Below are positions 23,933 through 31,092 of a stretch of 34,989 nt of DNA, in pieces. Within the stretch, counting starts at the first letter, position 1. The number at the start of each line of letters is the position of its first letter. The DNA comes from Occallatibacter sp. (GTDB taxonomy: Bacteria > Acidobacteriota > Terriglobia > Terriglobales > Acidobacteriaceae). The DNA is taken from positions 1-34,989 of the forward strand of contig JARLFZ010000036.1 of assembly GCA_031296305.1 (NCBI GenBank), read 5' to 3'. The notes under the pieces are model-generated. The model did no database searches and was not told the origin of the DNA. It saw only the letters and a list, made by a program, of their open reading frames with translations. The translations under genes were made by a program, and so were the position numbers.

Positions 23933-26087
23933 TGGGTCTTCCTTCTTTAATTATGATCGCCGCCACCCCCTCATCTATTTGACGGGCAGTGACAAAGTTG
24001 GCACCGTCAGCGCAGCCCAGTTCTCGCAAACGCGACAAACCCACCGGAGTCTCGAAACGGAACAGATGATTGAAAAACGTGAGCCCGGTTCTGTTGTTCG
24101 TGCTGACGTTCTTTATTTCGTCTTGGCTCAGCACCCCACGTCGGGTTGTTCCTGGGTCGAGCTCGGCTGCTTCGCTCACGGCGGTGCGAGTGATTTGTGC
24201 GGCGGCTACAATTGCACCTCGTCCATTGTCCATGCCAATCGACTCGTAAAACAAAATAATTGCGCCCGGAACAAGCACCGACAGAGTCCGAGGGCTACTT
24301 AAGTACAGCTTCTCCCCAAGTACGGATGCTTCTGGGTGTGGGAAGAGTGAGTGCTGATGCGCAGTGTCGAGGAGTCTGTCTGCGTAAGAGCGCTGAATTG
24401 GTACAACGACGATCGGGCGTCCGGGCAGCATTAGAAGCACCGGGCCGAAGCAGGATTCGAAATCCTGGAGTGCGACATTAGTCGCCGGTGCCCCCTTCCG
24501 GTCGATAGTGACTTCCGTTTCCGGCCCCGAATATGTGGGCGGGGTAACGGGCAACGCAAACTCAAGCGACTCGGACAAAGACGCACGAACTTCACGCCAG
24601 GATGGCGGTGAAACGATTTTCCCAATGCAGAACTTCTCGAGAATTGTGGGACGGTCCGATAGTGGGCTATTTCTGAAGCCTTGGGCCATCACAGATTCTA
24701 GGGCTTCTCGGCTCATTTGCCCGCTGTCGATGATTACGCGAGCAGGGCGGAGAGCGCAAGCATCGCGGAACATCGTATCGAGCAGCACATCGCACGCCAG
24801 CTCCCCTGCAGGACTGGTAGGGTCCGCCCCGAGCCAAGCCTCTGTGGAGAAGTGGAGACCACGCGTGGCGTCCCATGCTGCAAAACCTACGACTTCGTCG
24901 GAAAGAGAAACAACAACTCTATGACGCGGGCATGCCGATTGACCGGGCGCGATTGCCTGTGAGACTTGCTCGTCTGTCATATTGCAGGATTTCAGAAATA
25001 ACTCGACTTCGGCTTTTCGCGTTTCATCGAGTTCGGAAACCTTGATAGGGTTTCCATCGAGCGATTCTGCGCTTGCGCGGGCCGGAGTCCATTGCCTCGG
25101 AATGTAGATTTCCGCGAGTTCAGCAGGGCCCAGCACCTCGATCCCGAACCTGGCCCGCAGTTCGTTTCGCTTACTTAAGATGGAGTCGTCGCTCGTCACA
25201 AAGCCTGAGGCGGAATGATAGATCATCGTCGCGAGGTGGATAAGGTCTGATTCGTCGCGTCCCCTCAATTGTCCCGCACTGACACGGACAGGGAAAATGA
25301 GGGTCGCAAGCTCGCGCTTCAGATTGGTCAAGAATGGGTCCGGAACGCCTGTGAACTGGGGCAGTGTCATAGCCATCTGGACAACCGGATCAAGACCTTC
25401 TTGACGGGCAGCGCGAGAGAGTTCGTCGACAAACTCGCGGGCGACAAATAGACGAAGCATTCCGCTCAGGGAGGCTGTCAGCAGTCGCTTTGCGTACTCG
25501 CCGCGGGGCCGATCCTTGATCACATCCAGAAACACATTGACATCCAAAGCGAAAATGGGCGGCTCGACAGCGGAATGTGTTCGGCGGACAGCTGCTCGCG
25601 TTCCCCCAGGCACGCTGAAAAGGGTTGGGCTGTCCAGTTCACGCTTCCGAAGATTGATCTGGCGTCCGGTTGTAAGCCCGCCTTGCACCGTTCGGACCGT
25701 TTTGAAGCCCACTCGCTCCCAGAACTCATTTGCGGGAAGGTCGGAGGCAACGCGCGCGCTGATTGTTATGTAGTATTGCGATTCGGCATCGGCGGCGAGG
25801 GAGTTGATGAGCTCTCTCCCGATATGTTGGCCGCGAAATTGAGGCAGAGTGTAAAGTTGGAAAATCCGCAGGTGTGGGAATTTCCCTCCGTACATGAGAT
25901 GTCCTGCGTAATGCTCTTCCCCAGCAACCTCGATCGTTGCCACATAGAGTTTGCCCTGCGCTGCCGCCTCGCTATAAGCGGCGCGAGGAAGGAAGCCGAG
26001 CACATCGCGTTCGGAGTCGCCCTGTTTTTGCACGAGCTCCGAATAGCGGCTCACCTCCGCGGCTCGCCTATGGATACTCAGTTTCAC
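23916..26087 (-). CDS. GNAT-PIN-GNAT-like-PUA/ASCH-like multidomain protein
   Basis: This 723-residue cytoplasmic protein appears to join four domains. Residues 1-148 form a GNAT acetyltransferase with an acetyl-CoA loop QFRGQHIGREL (83-93). Residues 175-335 form a PIN nuclease with acidic residues Asp182 (ALDVNVFLD), Glu218/Glu222, Asp278/Asp281 (RDESDLIHLA) and Asp300/Asp301 (VTSDDS), a complete-looking Mg2+ site. Residues 345-490 resemble a second GNAT fold without a clear acetyl-CoA loop. Residues 535-720 resemble a PUA/ASCH-like domain (VPIQRSYADRLLD, LVPGAIILFYES, GAIVAAAQITRT). The GTG start stands 11 bases after a TATAAT box, so the mRNA may be leaderless. It overlaps the downstream ASCH gene by 17 bp. 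PIN domains cut RNA; here the target is unknown. Domains 3 and 4 are judged from pattern only. Confidence 0.75.
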   Translation of the reverse strand: MKLSIHRRAAEVSRYSELVQKQGDSERDVLGFLPRAAYSEAAAQGKLYVATIEVAGEEHYAGHLMYGGKFPHLRIFQLYTLPQFRGQHIGRELINSLAADAESQYYITISARVASDLPANEFWERVGFKTVRTVQGGLTTGRQINLRKRELDSPTLFSVPGGTRAAVRRTHSAVEPPIFALDVNVFLDVIKDRPRGEYAKRLLTASLSGMLRLFVAREFVDELSRAARQEGLDPVVQMAMTLPQFTGVPDPFLTNLKRELATLIFPVRVSAGQLRGRDESDLIHLATMIYHSASGFVTSDDSILSKRNELRARFGIEVLGPAELAEIYIPRQWTPARASAESLDGNPIKVSELDETRKAEVELFLKSCNMTDEQVSQAIAPGQSACPRHRVVVSLSDEVVGFAAWDATRGLHFSTEAWLGADPTSPAGELACDVLLDTMFRDACALRPARVIIDSGQMSREALESVMAQGFRNSPLSDRPTILEKFCIGKIVSPPSWREVRASLSESLEFALPVTPPTYSGPETEVTIDRKGAPATNVALQDFESCFGPVLLMLPGRPIVVVPIQRSYADRLLDTAHQHSLFPHPEASVLGEKLYLSSPRTLSVLVPGAIILFYESIGMDNGRGAIVAAAQITRTAVSEAAELDPGTTRRGVLSQDEIKNVSTNNRTGLTFFNHLFRFETPVGLSRLRELGCADGANFVTARQIDEGVAAIIIKEGRPNVRLS

Positions 26088-26098
26088 GTTGAGAGACG

Positions 26099-26104
26099 AT
26101 TATA
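26099..26104 (-). promoter_or_regulatory. -10 box of the GNAT-PIN/ASCH operon
   Basis: TATAAT on the minus strand ends 11 bases before the GTG start. A transcript from it would begin about five bases before the start codon, so the message would be leaderless or nearly so. No good -35 hexamer is present at 16-18 bp; TTGAAA occurs only six bases upstream of the box. Confidence 0.5.
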
Positions 26105-26260
26105 GCGCGATTTCAAGCTCCGGTCGGCGCATCGTCGCGAACACACTCGTCGTGGACAAAATCGTCCCACGAAGTAAGCTTGTGGTGACCTTTGCGCGTG
26201 TGAAGGGTGCGGGGATAAGCGATTGCGTACGCGCGTGCGATGGAGCGCGGCGTAGAGGCA

Positions 26261-26283
26261 GGGAATAGGGAGTAGGGAATAGG
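26261..26283. repeat. Period-7 tract
   Basis: GGGAATA, GGGAGTA, GGGAATA and GG stand in tandem. It is related in content to the period-8 (GGGAACAA) family but has a seven-base period. Confidence 0.65.
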
Positions 26284-26343
26284 AAAACTTGCCGGTCCGT
26301 TCGGTTGCGGTCGCGCGAAATGCAAAGGCAAGAGCAACCGCAG

Positions 26344-26391
26344 GTCCTTCGACTCCCCTTCGACTTCGCTCAGGGTCGCTCAGGATGACAA
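26344..26391 (+). repeat. TCCTTCGACT...CTCAGGATGACA element
   Basis: GGTCCTTCGACTC is followed by CTTCGACTTCGCTCAGGG and TCGCTCAGGATGACAAG, with an internal near-repeat of TTCGACT and of CGCTCAGG. A 15-bp piece of it recurs at 21521-21535. It lies downstream of the LOG-family gene. Confidence 0.65.
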
Positions 26392-26433
26392 GGCTCTTTT
26401 TTAACGAGCGTTTGGGTTGTATGTCGATAAAGA

Positions 26434-27561
26434 CTACGACTTTCTGGTTTTGGCCAACTCGGGCCCCAGAAAATCGTCGATGTTCCAGCCCGCCATCAAA
26501 TCTTCGTCGGGCGCCGTCTTCTCGTCTTTCGATTGCGCGTTGGGCACGGCCGCGCGTTCGGTTGCCAGGTAGTTCTCTGTCAATCCCTTGCGCAAAAGGT
26601 CGAAGGCCTGTTCGGGCGTGTCCGCGAGTTGGAAGAGATCGAGATCCTTGGGCGAGATCGCTCCCGTATCCACCAGCACCTCGAGGTTGAACACCTTCTT
26701 CCAGTAATCCGATCCATAAATAAGGACGGTGATCTTCTTTGTCACCTTCTGGGTCTGAGCCAGGGTGAGAATCTCGAACATCTCATCGAGTGTGCCGAAG
26801 CCGCCGGGAAAGACCACCAGCGCCTTCGCCAGATAAGCAAACCACAGCTTGCGCATGAAAAAGTAGTGGAACTCGAAGTTGAGCGAGGGCGTGATGTAGG
26901 GATTCGGCCTCTGCTCGAAAGGCAGCAGGATGTTCATGCCGATGGTTTTGCCGCCCGCCTCCCAGGCGCCGCGATTGGCCGCTTCCATGATGCCGGGACC
27001 GCCGCCCGAAGTGACGACGAAACGATGCTTGCGTGAAGGGATGGTTTTGGCCCATTGCGTGAGCAACTGCGCGAGGCGGCGCGCGTCTTCGTAGTAGCGC
27101 GCCATCTCGACCGCCGCCACCGCGCGCTTCAGTTGCAGGTCCGATGCGTTGCCGGTCGCGATTTCGACTGGCTTGGCGGGCTGCTCCTCGCTGGGAGCCG
27201 GCTGCACCGACCCGGTATTCTCCAGGAGCTCCAACGCATGATCGGCCTCTTCGCGCCCGTGAAAGCGCGCCGAGCCGAAGAAAACTACCGTGTCCTGAAT
27301 CTGCTCGCGGCGAAAGCGCGCCAGTGGCTCAAGATATTCGGAGATGATGCGGATAGGCCGCCCGTCGGCGCTGTTGAGAAATGCCGAATTCTCGTAGGCG
27401 AGCGGTGCGGAATCGAGCTGCGGAGGGCCTCCGTTGCCCGGAATCACGGCGTGGGCCGGCGCTGCATCAGCCGCGGCTTGAGGAGCTACCCCGGAATTCA
27501 ACTGACCGCCGGCTTCTTGTTCCCTCGTTCCCTTGTTCCCCTGTTCCCTGTTCTTTTTCAT
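26434..27561 (-). CDS. LOG-family protein (TIGR00730-like, nucleotide 5'-monophosphate nucleosidase type)
   Basis: LOG-family proteins release the base from nucleoside monophosphates, for example cytokinin riboside phosphates. The 375-residue product has the two family hallmarks: SGGGPGIMEAANRG (185-198) and PGGFGTLDE (252-260). Residues 205-250 contain NILLPFEQRPNPYITPSLNF, seen in the long, so-called type II forms. The first 16 residues (MKKNREQGNKGTREQEAGG region) are encoded by a period-8 repeat, and residues 20-60 are Pro/Ala-rich, so the true start may lie later. The C-terminal 40 residues are an acidic tail. The gene starts 3 bp after the stop of the small membrane-protein gene. Confidence 0.87.
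   Translation of the reverse strand: MKKNREQGNKGTREQEAGGQLNSGVAPQAAADAAPAHAVIPGNGGPPQLDSAPLAYENSAFLNSADGRPIRIISEYLEPLARFRREQIQDTVVFFGSARFHGREEADHALELLENTGSVQPAPSEEQPAKPVEIATGNASDLQLKRAVAAVEMARYYEDARRLAQLLTQWAKTIPSRKHRFVVTSGGGPGIMEAANRGAWEAGGKTIGMNILLPFEQRPNPYITPSLNFEFHYFFMRKLWFAYLAKALVVFPGGFGTLDEMFEILTLAQTQKVTKKITVLIYGSDYWKKVFNLEVLVDTGAISPKDLDLFQLADTPEQAFDLLRKGLTENYLATERAAVPNAQSKDEKTAPDEDLMAGWNIDDFLGPELAKTRKS
27519..27550. repeat. Period-8 tract at the 5' end of the LOG gene
   Basis: GTTCCCTC, GTTCCCTT, GTTCCCCT and GTTCCCTG stand in tandem, read on the minus strand as the N-terminal residues NREQGNKGTREQ of the LOG-family protein. The peptide closely matches RDQGNKGTRERE inside CopA, although the two proteins are unrelated. 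Confidence 0.85.
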
Positions 27562-27564
27562 CTT

Positions 27565-27930
27565 TCAACCATCCCGGTGCCGAATGGCATCTTGAAACGC
27601 AATCCACAGATTCAGTAAACCCAGTCCCGAGACCAGGCCGCGCACGGCGCCAAAGGTCGCAATATTTCCGAGCCATGGGAACTCGAGAAACAGCGGATTC
27701 TTGTCCCAGGCAGCGGGCCACCACGGCGCATAGCAGACCGCCAGACCGATATACAAGCGCAACATGACGCGAAGAAATAATTCCACGCGCTCGAGCCAAC
27801 GGGGAACATGATGCTGCGGGTGCAGTGCGGCTTGGGCCTCGGGTGCGGAGCCCGCAACAGATTCCGAGGTCGGCCCAGACAACGGAGCCGTGAGTATAGA
27901 TGATGACGATTCCGGCTGCTGTTGGGGCAT
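27565..27930 (-). CDS. Small membrane protein of unknown function
   Basis: This 121-residue product is not recognised. It starts at MPQQQPESSSS, where the sequence becomes regular; the open frame continues upstream without protein-like character. Residues 1-50 are polar and Pro/Ser-rich. The rest has two likely membrane segments, LRVMLRLYIGLAVCYAPWW and ATFGAVRGLVSGLGLLNLW, joined by a loop with NPLFLEFPWLGN. The protein ends in a charged tail. Its stop lies 3 bp before the LOG start, so the two are co-transcribed; a functional link is not evident. No good ribosome-binding site was seen. Confidence 0.6.
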   Translation of the reverse strand: MPQQQPESSSSILTAPLSGPTSESVAGSAPEAQAALHPQHHVPRWLERVELFLRVMLRLYIGLAVCYAPWWPAAWDKNPLFLEFPWLGNIATFGAVRGLVSGLGLLNLWIAFQDAIRHRDG

Positions 27931-28112
27931 TCGTTTGTTTCTGTCCGCTATCGCCGATGTACTTGCGTCGCGATCACTTGCTGGCCATCGCGCACTTTGG
28001 GCCGCGGCCTTAATGCACGGCCCGACGCAGAGACACCGTATTGCCACGTTAACACAGCGAGGGCTGAAAAACCGGTTTAGGCTGCGGCCGATGGTACGGC
28101 TTACGCCACCAT

Positions 28113-29480
28113 TTACGGAACGGCGGGCAAGCCCGCGAGCGCCATGGCGATTTCCTCTGCAGGATATTCGTAGTTCTCCAGCTTGCCTGCTTGGTAAGCG
28201 ATATAGGACTGCATGTCGAAGTGGCCGTGGCCGCTGAGGTTGAAGAGAATCACGCGCGGCTTGCCTTCCGCCTTGGCTTCGAGTGCCTGGCGAATGGCTT
28301 CGGCCACGGCGTGATTGGCTTCGGGCGCGGGCACGATTCCTTCAGCGCGCGCAAATTGAATGCCCGCGGCGAACGCGTCGAGTTGGTGCACAGTGGTCGC
28401 TTCCGCCAATCCGAGATTGACGACGTGCGAAACCAGCGGCGCCATGCCGTGATAACGCAACCCGCCCGCGTGAATTCCCGGAGGAATGAAGCTGCTGCCC
28501 AGCGTATGCATCTTCACCAGCGGAGTGAGATGGCCGGTGTCGCCGAAGTCGTAGGCGAAGTGTCCCTTGGTGAGACTGGGACAAGCGGCAGGCTCAACGG
28601 CCACGATGCGCGCGTGGCATTTTCCTTTGAGCTTGCGTCCCAGGAAAGGCATCACGAGCCCGGCAAAGTTCGATCCGCCGCCCGTGCAGCCGATGATGAC
28701 GTCGGGATCGTCGCCGGCAAGCGCCATCTGTTCAATGGCCTCCTGGCCGATCACGGTCTGGTGCAGCAGCACGTGATTCAACACGCTGCCCAGCGCGTAC
28801 TTGGTGCCTGGATCCTTGGCGGCGACTTCAACGGCCTCAGAGATGGCGATACCGAGCGAGCCCGGAGAATCGGGATGCTCTGCGAGAATAGCGCGGCCCG
28901 AATCGGTGAACGGGCTGGGACTGGCGGTGACCGAAGCGCCGAAAGTCTCCATCAAGGCGCGGCGGTAGGGCTTCTGGTCGTAACTGACGCGCACCATGAA
29001 GACTTTGCAATCGAGGCCGAGGAATGCACAGGCCATGGACAACGCAGAGCCCCACTGGCCGGCGCCGGTTTCGGTCGAAAGATGCCGCACGCCTTCCTGC
29101 TTGTTGTACCAGGCTTGCGCGACGGCGGTATTCAGCTTGTGCGAGCCGGCGGGCGAGACGCCCTCATTCTTGTAGTAGATGTGCGCGGGAGTATCGAGCG
29201 CCTTTTCCAACCGCCTTGCGCGCATCAGCGGCGAAGGGCGCCATTGCGCGTAAATCTGCCGTACCTCTCCAGGGATCTCGATCTCGCGCTCGGTGCTGAC
29301 CTCCTGCATGATGAGCGCCATGGGAAACAGCGGCGCCAGATCGTCAGGGCCGAGCGGCTGGAGCGTGCCGGGATGCAGCGGCGGCGCCATAGGCACAGGG
29401 AGATCGGGAAGGATGTTGCACCAGGTTTGCGGAATGTGATTCTGCGGCAGGTTATAGGCGATGGTTTCCATGCTCAACAT
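28113..29480 (-). CDS. trpB: Tryptophan synthase beta chain, TrpB2 type
   Basis: TrpB condenses indole and serine to tryptophan using PLP. The 455-residue length and the N-terminal extension (about 80 residues before [13 protein letters not shown]) mark the TrpB2 subfamily, which often acts without TrpA. Visible motifs are SPAGSHKLN with the PLP lysine Lys115, [16 protein letters not shown] for phosphate binding, and NLSGHGHFD near the C-terminus. The ATG at 29480 lies within a 25-bp palindrome (29473-29497). An alternative ATG at 29471 would put most of that palindrome in the leader. No trpA or other trp gene is adjacent, consistent with a stand-alone TrpB2 that may scavenge indole. Confidence 0.92.
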   Translation of the reverse strand: MLSMETIAYNLPQNHIPQTWCNILPDLPVPMAPPLHPGTLQPLGPDDLAPLFPMALIMQEVSTEREIEIPGEVRQIYAQWRPSPLMRARRLEKALDTPAHIYYKNEGVSPAGSHKLNTAVAQAWYNKQEGVRHLSTETGAGQWGSALSMACAFLGLDCKVFMVRVSYDQKPYRRALMETFGASVTASPSPFTDSGRAILAEHPDSPGSLGIAISEAVEVAAKDPGTKYALGSVLNHVLLHQTVIGQEAIEQMALAGDDPDVIIGCTGGGSNFAGLVMPFLGRKLKGKCHARIVAVEPAACPSLTKGHFAYDFGDTGHLTPLVKMHTLGSSFIPPGIHAGGLRYHGMAPLVSHVVNLGLAEATTVHQLDAFAAGIQFARAEGIVPAPEANHAVAEAIRQALEAKAEGKPRVILFNLSGHGHFDMQSYIAYQAGKLENYEYPAEEIAMALAGLPAVP

Positions 29481-29497
29481 TCTACAGAAATGTTGAG
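29473..29497. promoter_or_regulatory. Palindrome over the trpB start
   Basis: CTCAACATT-N7-AATGTTGAG is a perfect 9+9 inverted repeat that contains the first ATG of trpB. It has the size and symmetry of a dimeric repressor operator, or of an mRNA hairpin that hides the start codon. No regulator gene is adjacent. Confidence 0.5.
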
Positions 29498-29534
29498 AGA
29501 TGGAATTGTGCGCCAGGCCGCGCGAGCGGAATGT

Positions 29535-29789
29535 TTATGCAGCGAACGTCTTACTGGCGCTCTGGTCACCGAGCCCGGCAAGAAGACCGGCGATGGAGAT
29601 ATCCTCGTCCAACGCGTCCCAGTGCAGGCCGCGGCCGCTAATCCTCACTTGCTTGCGCTGCTTCAGAGTGCCGCGCAGCAAACGGGGAAACCATGCCAGC
29701 GGAACGCCGATGGTTCGGCCGTCGCTCAGTTCGACCCACATGCAATCCGGATCGAATCTCACTCGCTTGGCGTTAACCGAAGAACTCAT
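29535..29789 (-). CDS. DUF2442 domain protein
   Basis: The 84-residue product matches the DUF2442 pattern: a first strand VRFDPDCMWVELSDGRTIGV, then PLAWFPRLLRGTLKQR and a final GLHWDALDEDISIAGLLAG. Members of this family are usually encoded next to a DUF4160 protein and resemble small toxin-antitoxin-type pairs, though their activity is not established. The ATG overlaps the stop of a 19-codon frame that looks like the start of such a DUF4160 gene (29786-29845). The family assignment rests on motif recognition. Confidence 0.8.
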   Translation of the reverse strand: MSSSVNAKRVRFDPDCMWVELSDGRTIGVPLAWFPRLLRGTLKQRKQVRISGRGLHWDALDEDISIAGLLAGLGDQSASKTFAA

Positions 29790-29845
29790 TCCACACCCAC
29801 ACGATCAGGTTCCGATTTGCCCCGTTCGCGAAAGACAGTAGGCAT
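29786..29845 (-). pseudogene. Remnant of a DUF4160-like partner gene
   Basis: ATG at 29843-29845 opens a 19-codon frame starting MPTVFRERG. This closely resembles the usual beginning of DUF4160 proteins (MPTV(F/L)RE.GYRFFF). The rest of the roughly 80-residue protein is missing and the frame ends SEPDRVGVE. Its stop overlaps the DUF2442 ATG (ATGA), so the coupling of an intact pair is preserved. I infer an internal deletion; it could also survive as a leader peptide. Confidence 0.5.
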
Positions 29846-29887
29846 AGAGCCATTCTAGTTTCGAGGCGGCCGGTTGTCGCCTAGAAC

Positions 29888-30982
29888 TCACGGCTCGTCG
29901 TTGTAAATGTGCACTTCGATTTTGCCGCCTTCGGCTTGCCGTGCGCGGAACATGCCGGGGGTGTTGAAGCTCCAGGCCATCTGTCCGTCGGGCGCAATGG
30001 CAATCACGCCGCCGTCGCCATGGATGGGCGCCAGCTTCTTTTGAATCACATCGTCAGCGGCCTGCTGCAATGTGTAGCCCTTGTATTGCACCAGTGCGCA
30101 AATGTCGCGCGCCACGGTGAAGCGGATGAAATACTCGCCGACGCCGGTGCCGGAGACGGCGCAGGACTGATTCGAAGCATAGGTGCCCGCGCCGATGATC
30201 GGCGAGTCGCCCACGCGGCCCGGCATCTTGCCCTGCAAGCCGCCAGTCGAAGTGCCTGCCGCAACATTCCCCTGGCGGTCGACCGCAACCACGCCCACGG
30301 TTCCATAACGGCGCGTGTTCGCCGCCTCCTGCCATTGCGCCACCGGCACAACCGCGCCTTGCGGCGGCACGCCCGCGGGACGCTGCGGAATCGGACGGCC
30401 CTCCTGCTGCAACTGCTTGATCAACGACTGCCAGCGGCTCTCGGTAAAGAAGTAGCTGGGATCCACCTGCTCCATCCCCGCTTGCTTTGAATACGCGTCT
30501 GCGCCCTGGCCCACCATGAGAACGTAGGGCGTCTGCTCCATCACCTTGCGGGCGAGAGTAATGGGATATCGGGTGTGCGTGACGTCGGCGACTGCGCCCG
30601 CGCGCATCGTAGCGCCGTCCATGATGGCGGCATCGAGTTCCGTCTTTCCTTCGGAGTCGAAGACTGCTCCCCGCGAGGCGTTGAAGTGCGGGTCATCCTC
30701 AAGAACGCGAATCGCGGCCTCGACGGCATCGAGCGAAGAGCCTCCGCGAGAGAGAACTGCGGCTCCAGCCTCCACAACTTTCGTCAACGCGGCGCGATAC
30801 GCCTTGTCGCCGTCTGGTCCGAGCTTGGCGCGCTCGATATCACCCGCGCCGCCGTGAATCACGATCGCCCAGTGAGCCGAAGGCTTCGATTGCGCCGCGC
30901 CTGTCACCGTACCCCACGCCACGACTGCGCCGATAAGAACTGCTGTCGCTTTTCGCACACGCGTGCCCCCATTCCTATTCAT
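29888..30982 (-). CDS. Isoaspartyl peptidase/L-asparaginase (Ntn-hydrolase), exported
   Basis: The enzyme self-cleaves to expose a catalytic Thr and hydrolyses isoaspartyl dipeptides or asparagine. The cleavage site is visible as RYGTVGVVAVD (Thr228 from the chosen start), followed by AAGTSTGG and GAGTYAS. The N-terminal half has the family start WAIVIHGGAG and GGSSLDAVEAAIRVLEDDP. A signal peptide is likely: MNRNGGTRVRKATAVLIGAV and the following Ala/Gly-rich stretch up to AAQS. The protein would therefore be periplasmic. ATG at 30982 begins that signal; the frame stays open upstream only through the double-hairpin repeat. Ribosome-binding sequence is weak. A PfkB kinase gene lies upstream on the same strand. 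Confidence 0.9.
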   Translation of the reverse strand: MNRNGGTRVRKATAVLIGAVVAWGTVTGAAQSKPSAHWAIVIHGGAGDIERAKLGPDGDKAYRAALTKVVEAGAAVLSRGGSSLDAVEAAIRVLEDDPHFNASRGAVFDSEGKTELDAAIMDGATMRAGAVADVTHTRYPITLARKVMEQTPYVLMVGQGADAYSKQAGMEQVDPSYFFTESRWQSLIKQLQQEGRPIPQRPAGVPPQGAVVPVAQWQEAANTRRYGTVGVVAVDRQGNVAAGTSTGGLQGKMPGRVGDSPIIGAGTYASNQSCAVSGTGVGEYFIRFTVARDICALVQYKGYTLQQAADDVIQKKLAPIHGDGGVIAIAPDGQMAWSFNTPGMFRARQAEGGKIEVHIYNDEP

Positions 30983-31027
30983 GGTAGCGCCGAAACCGCA
31001 GGAGTTCGTCATGATTCTCGGGCGAGC

Positions 31028-31075
31028 GCGGGTCGGGAGACCCGCACTACAGCCGGTCTGGAGACCGGCGCTACT
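31028..31075 (-). repeat. 48-bp double-hairpin element, copy 2
   Basis: In element orientation (minus strand) it reads AGTAGCGCCGGTCTCCAGAC and so on. It differs from copy 1 at one loop base, with GGGTCTCCCGACCC in the second hairpin. It sits between the PfkB stop and the isoaspartyl peptidase start. Confidence 0.85.
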
Positions 31076-31092
31076 TATTTGGGCTTGAATGC

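Larger units (their letters stand above)
26088..26433. other. Intergenic stretch with a coding-like remnant and repeats
   Basis: No complete gene is seen. On the minus strand 26113-26240 reads as natural-looking protein sequence (AYAIAYPRTLHTRKGHHKL then TSWDDFVHDECVRDD) ending in a stop, but it lacks a start codon close by and merges into repeat sequence. It may be the 3' end of a decayed small gene. A period-7 tract lies at 26261-26283 and a CTCAGGATGACA-type element at 26344-26391. Confidence 0.45.

Noticed and set aside
28191..29858. A 555-codon open frame opposite trpB and the DUF2442 gene
   Set aside because: It spans two real minus-strand genes and their gap, with no domain of its own.
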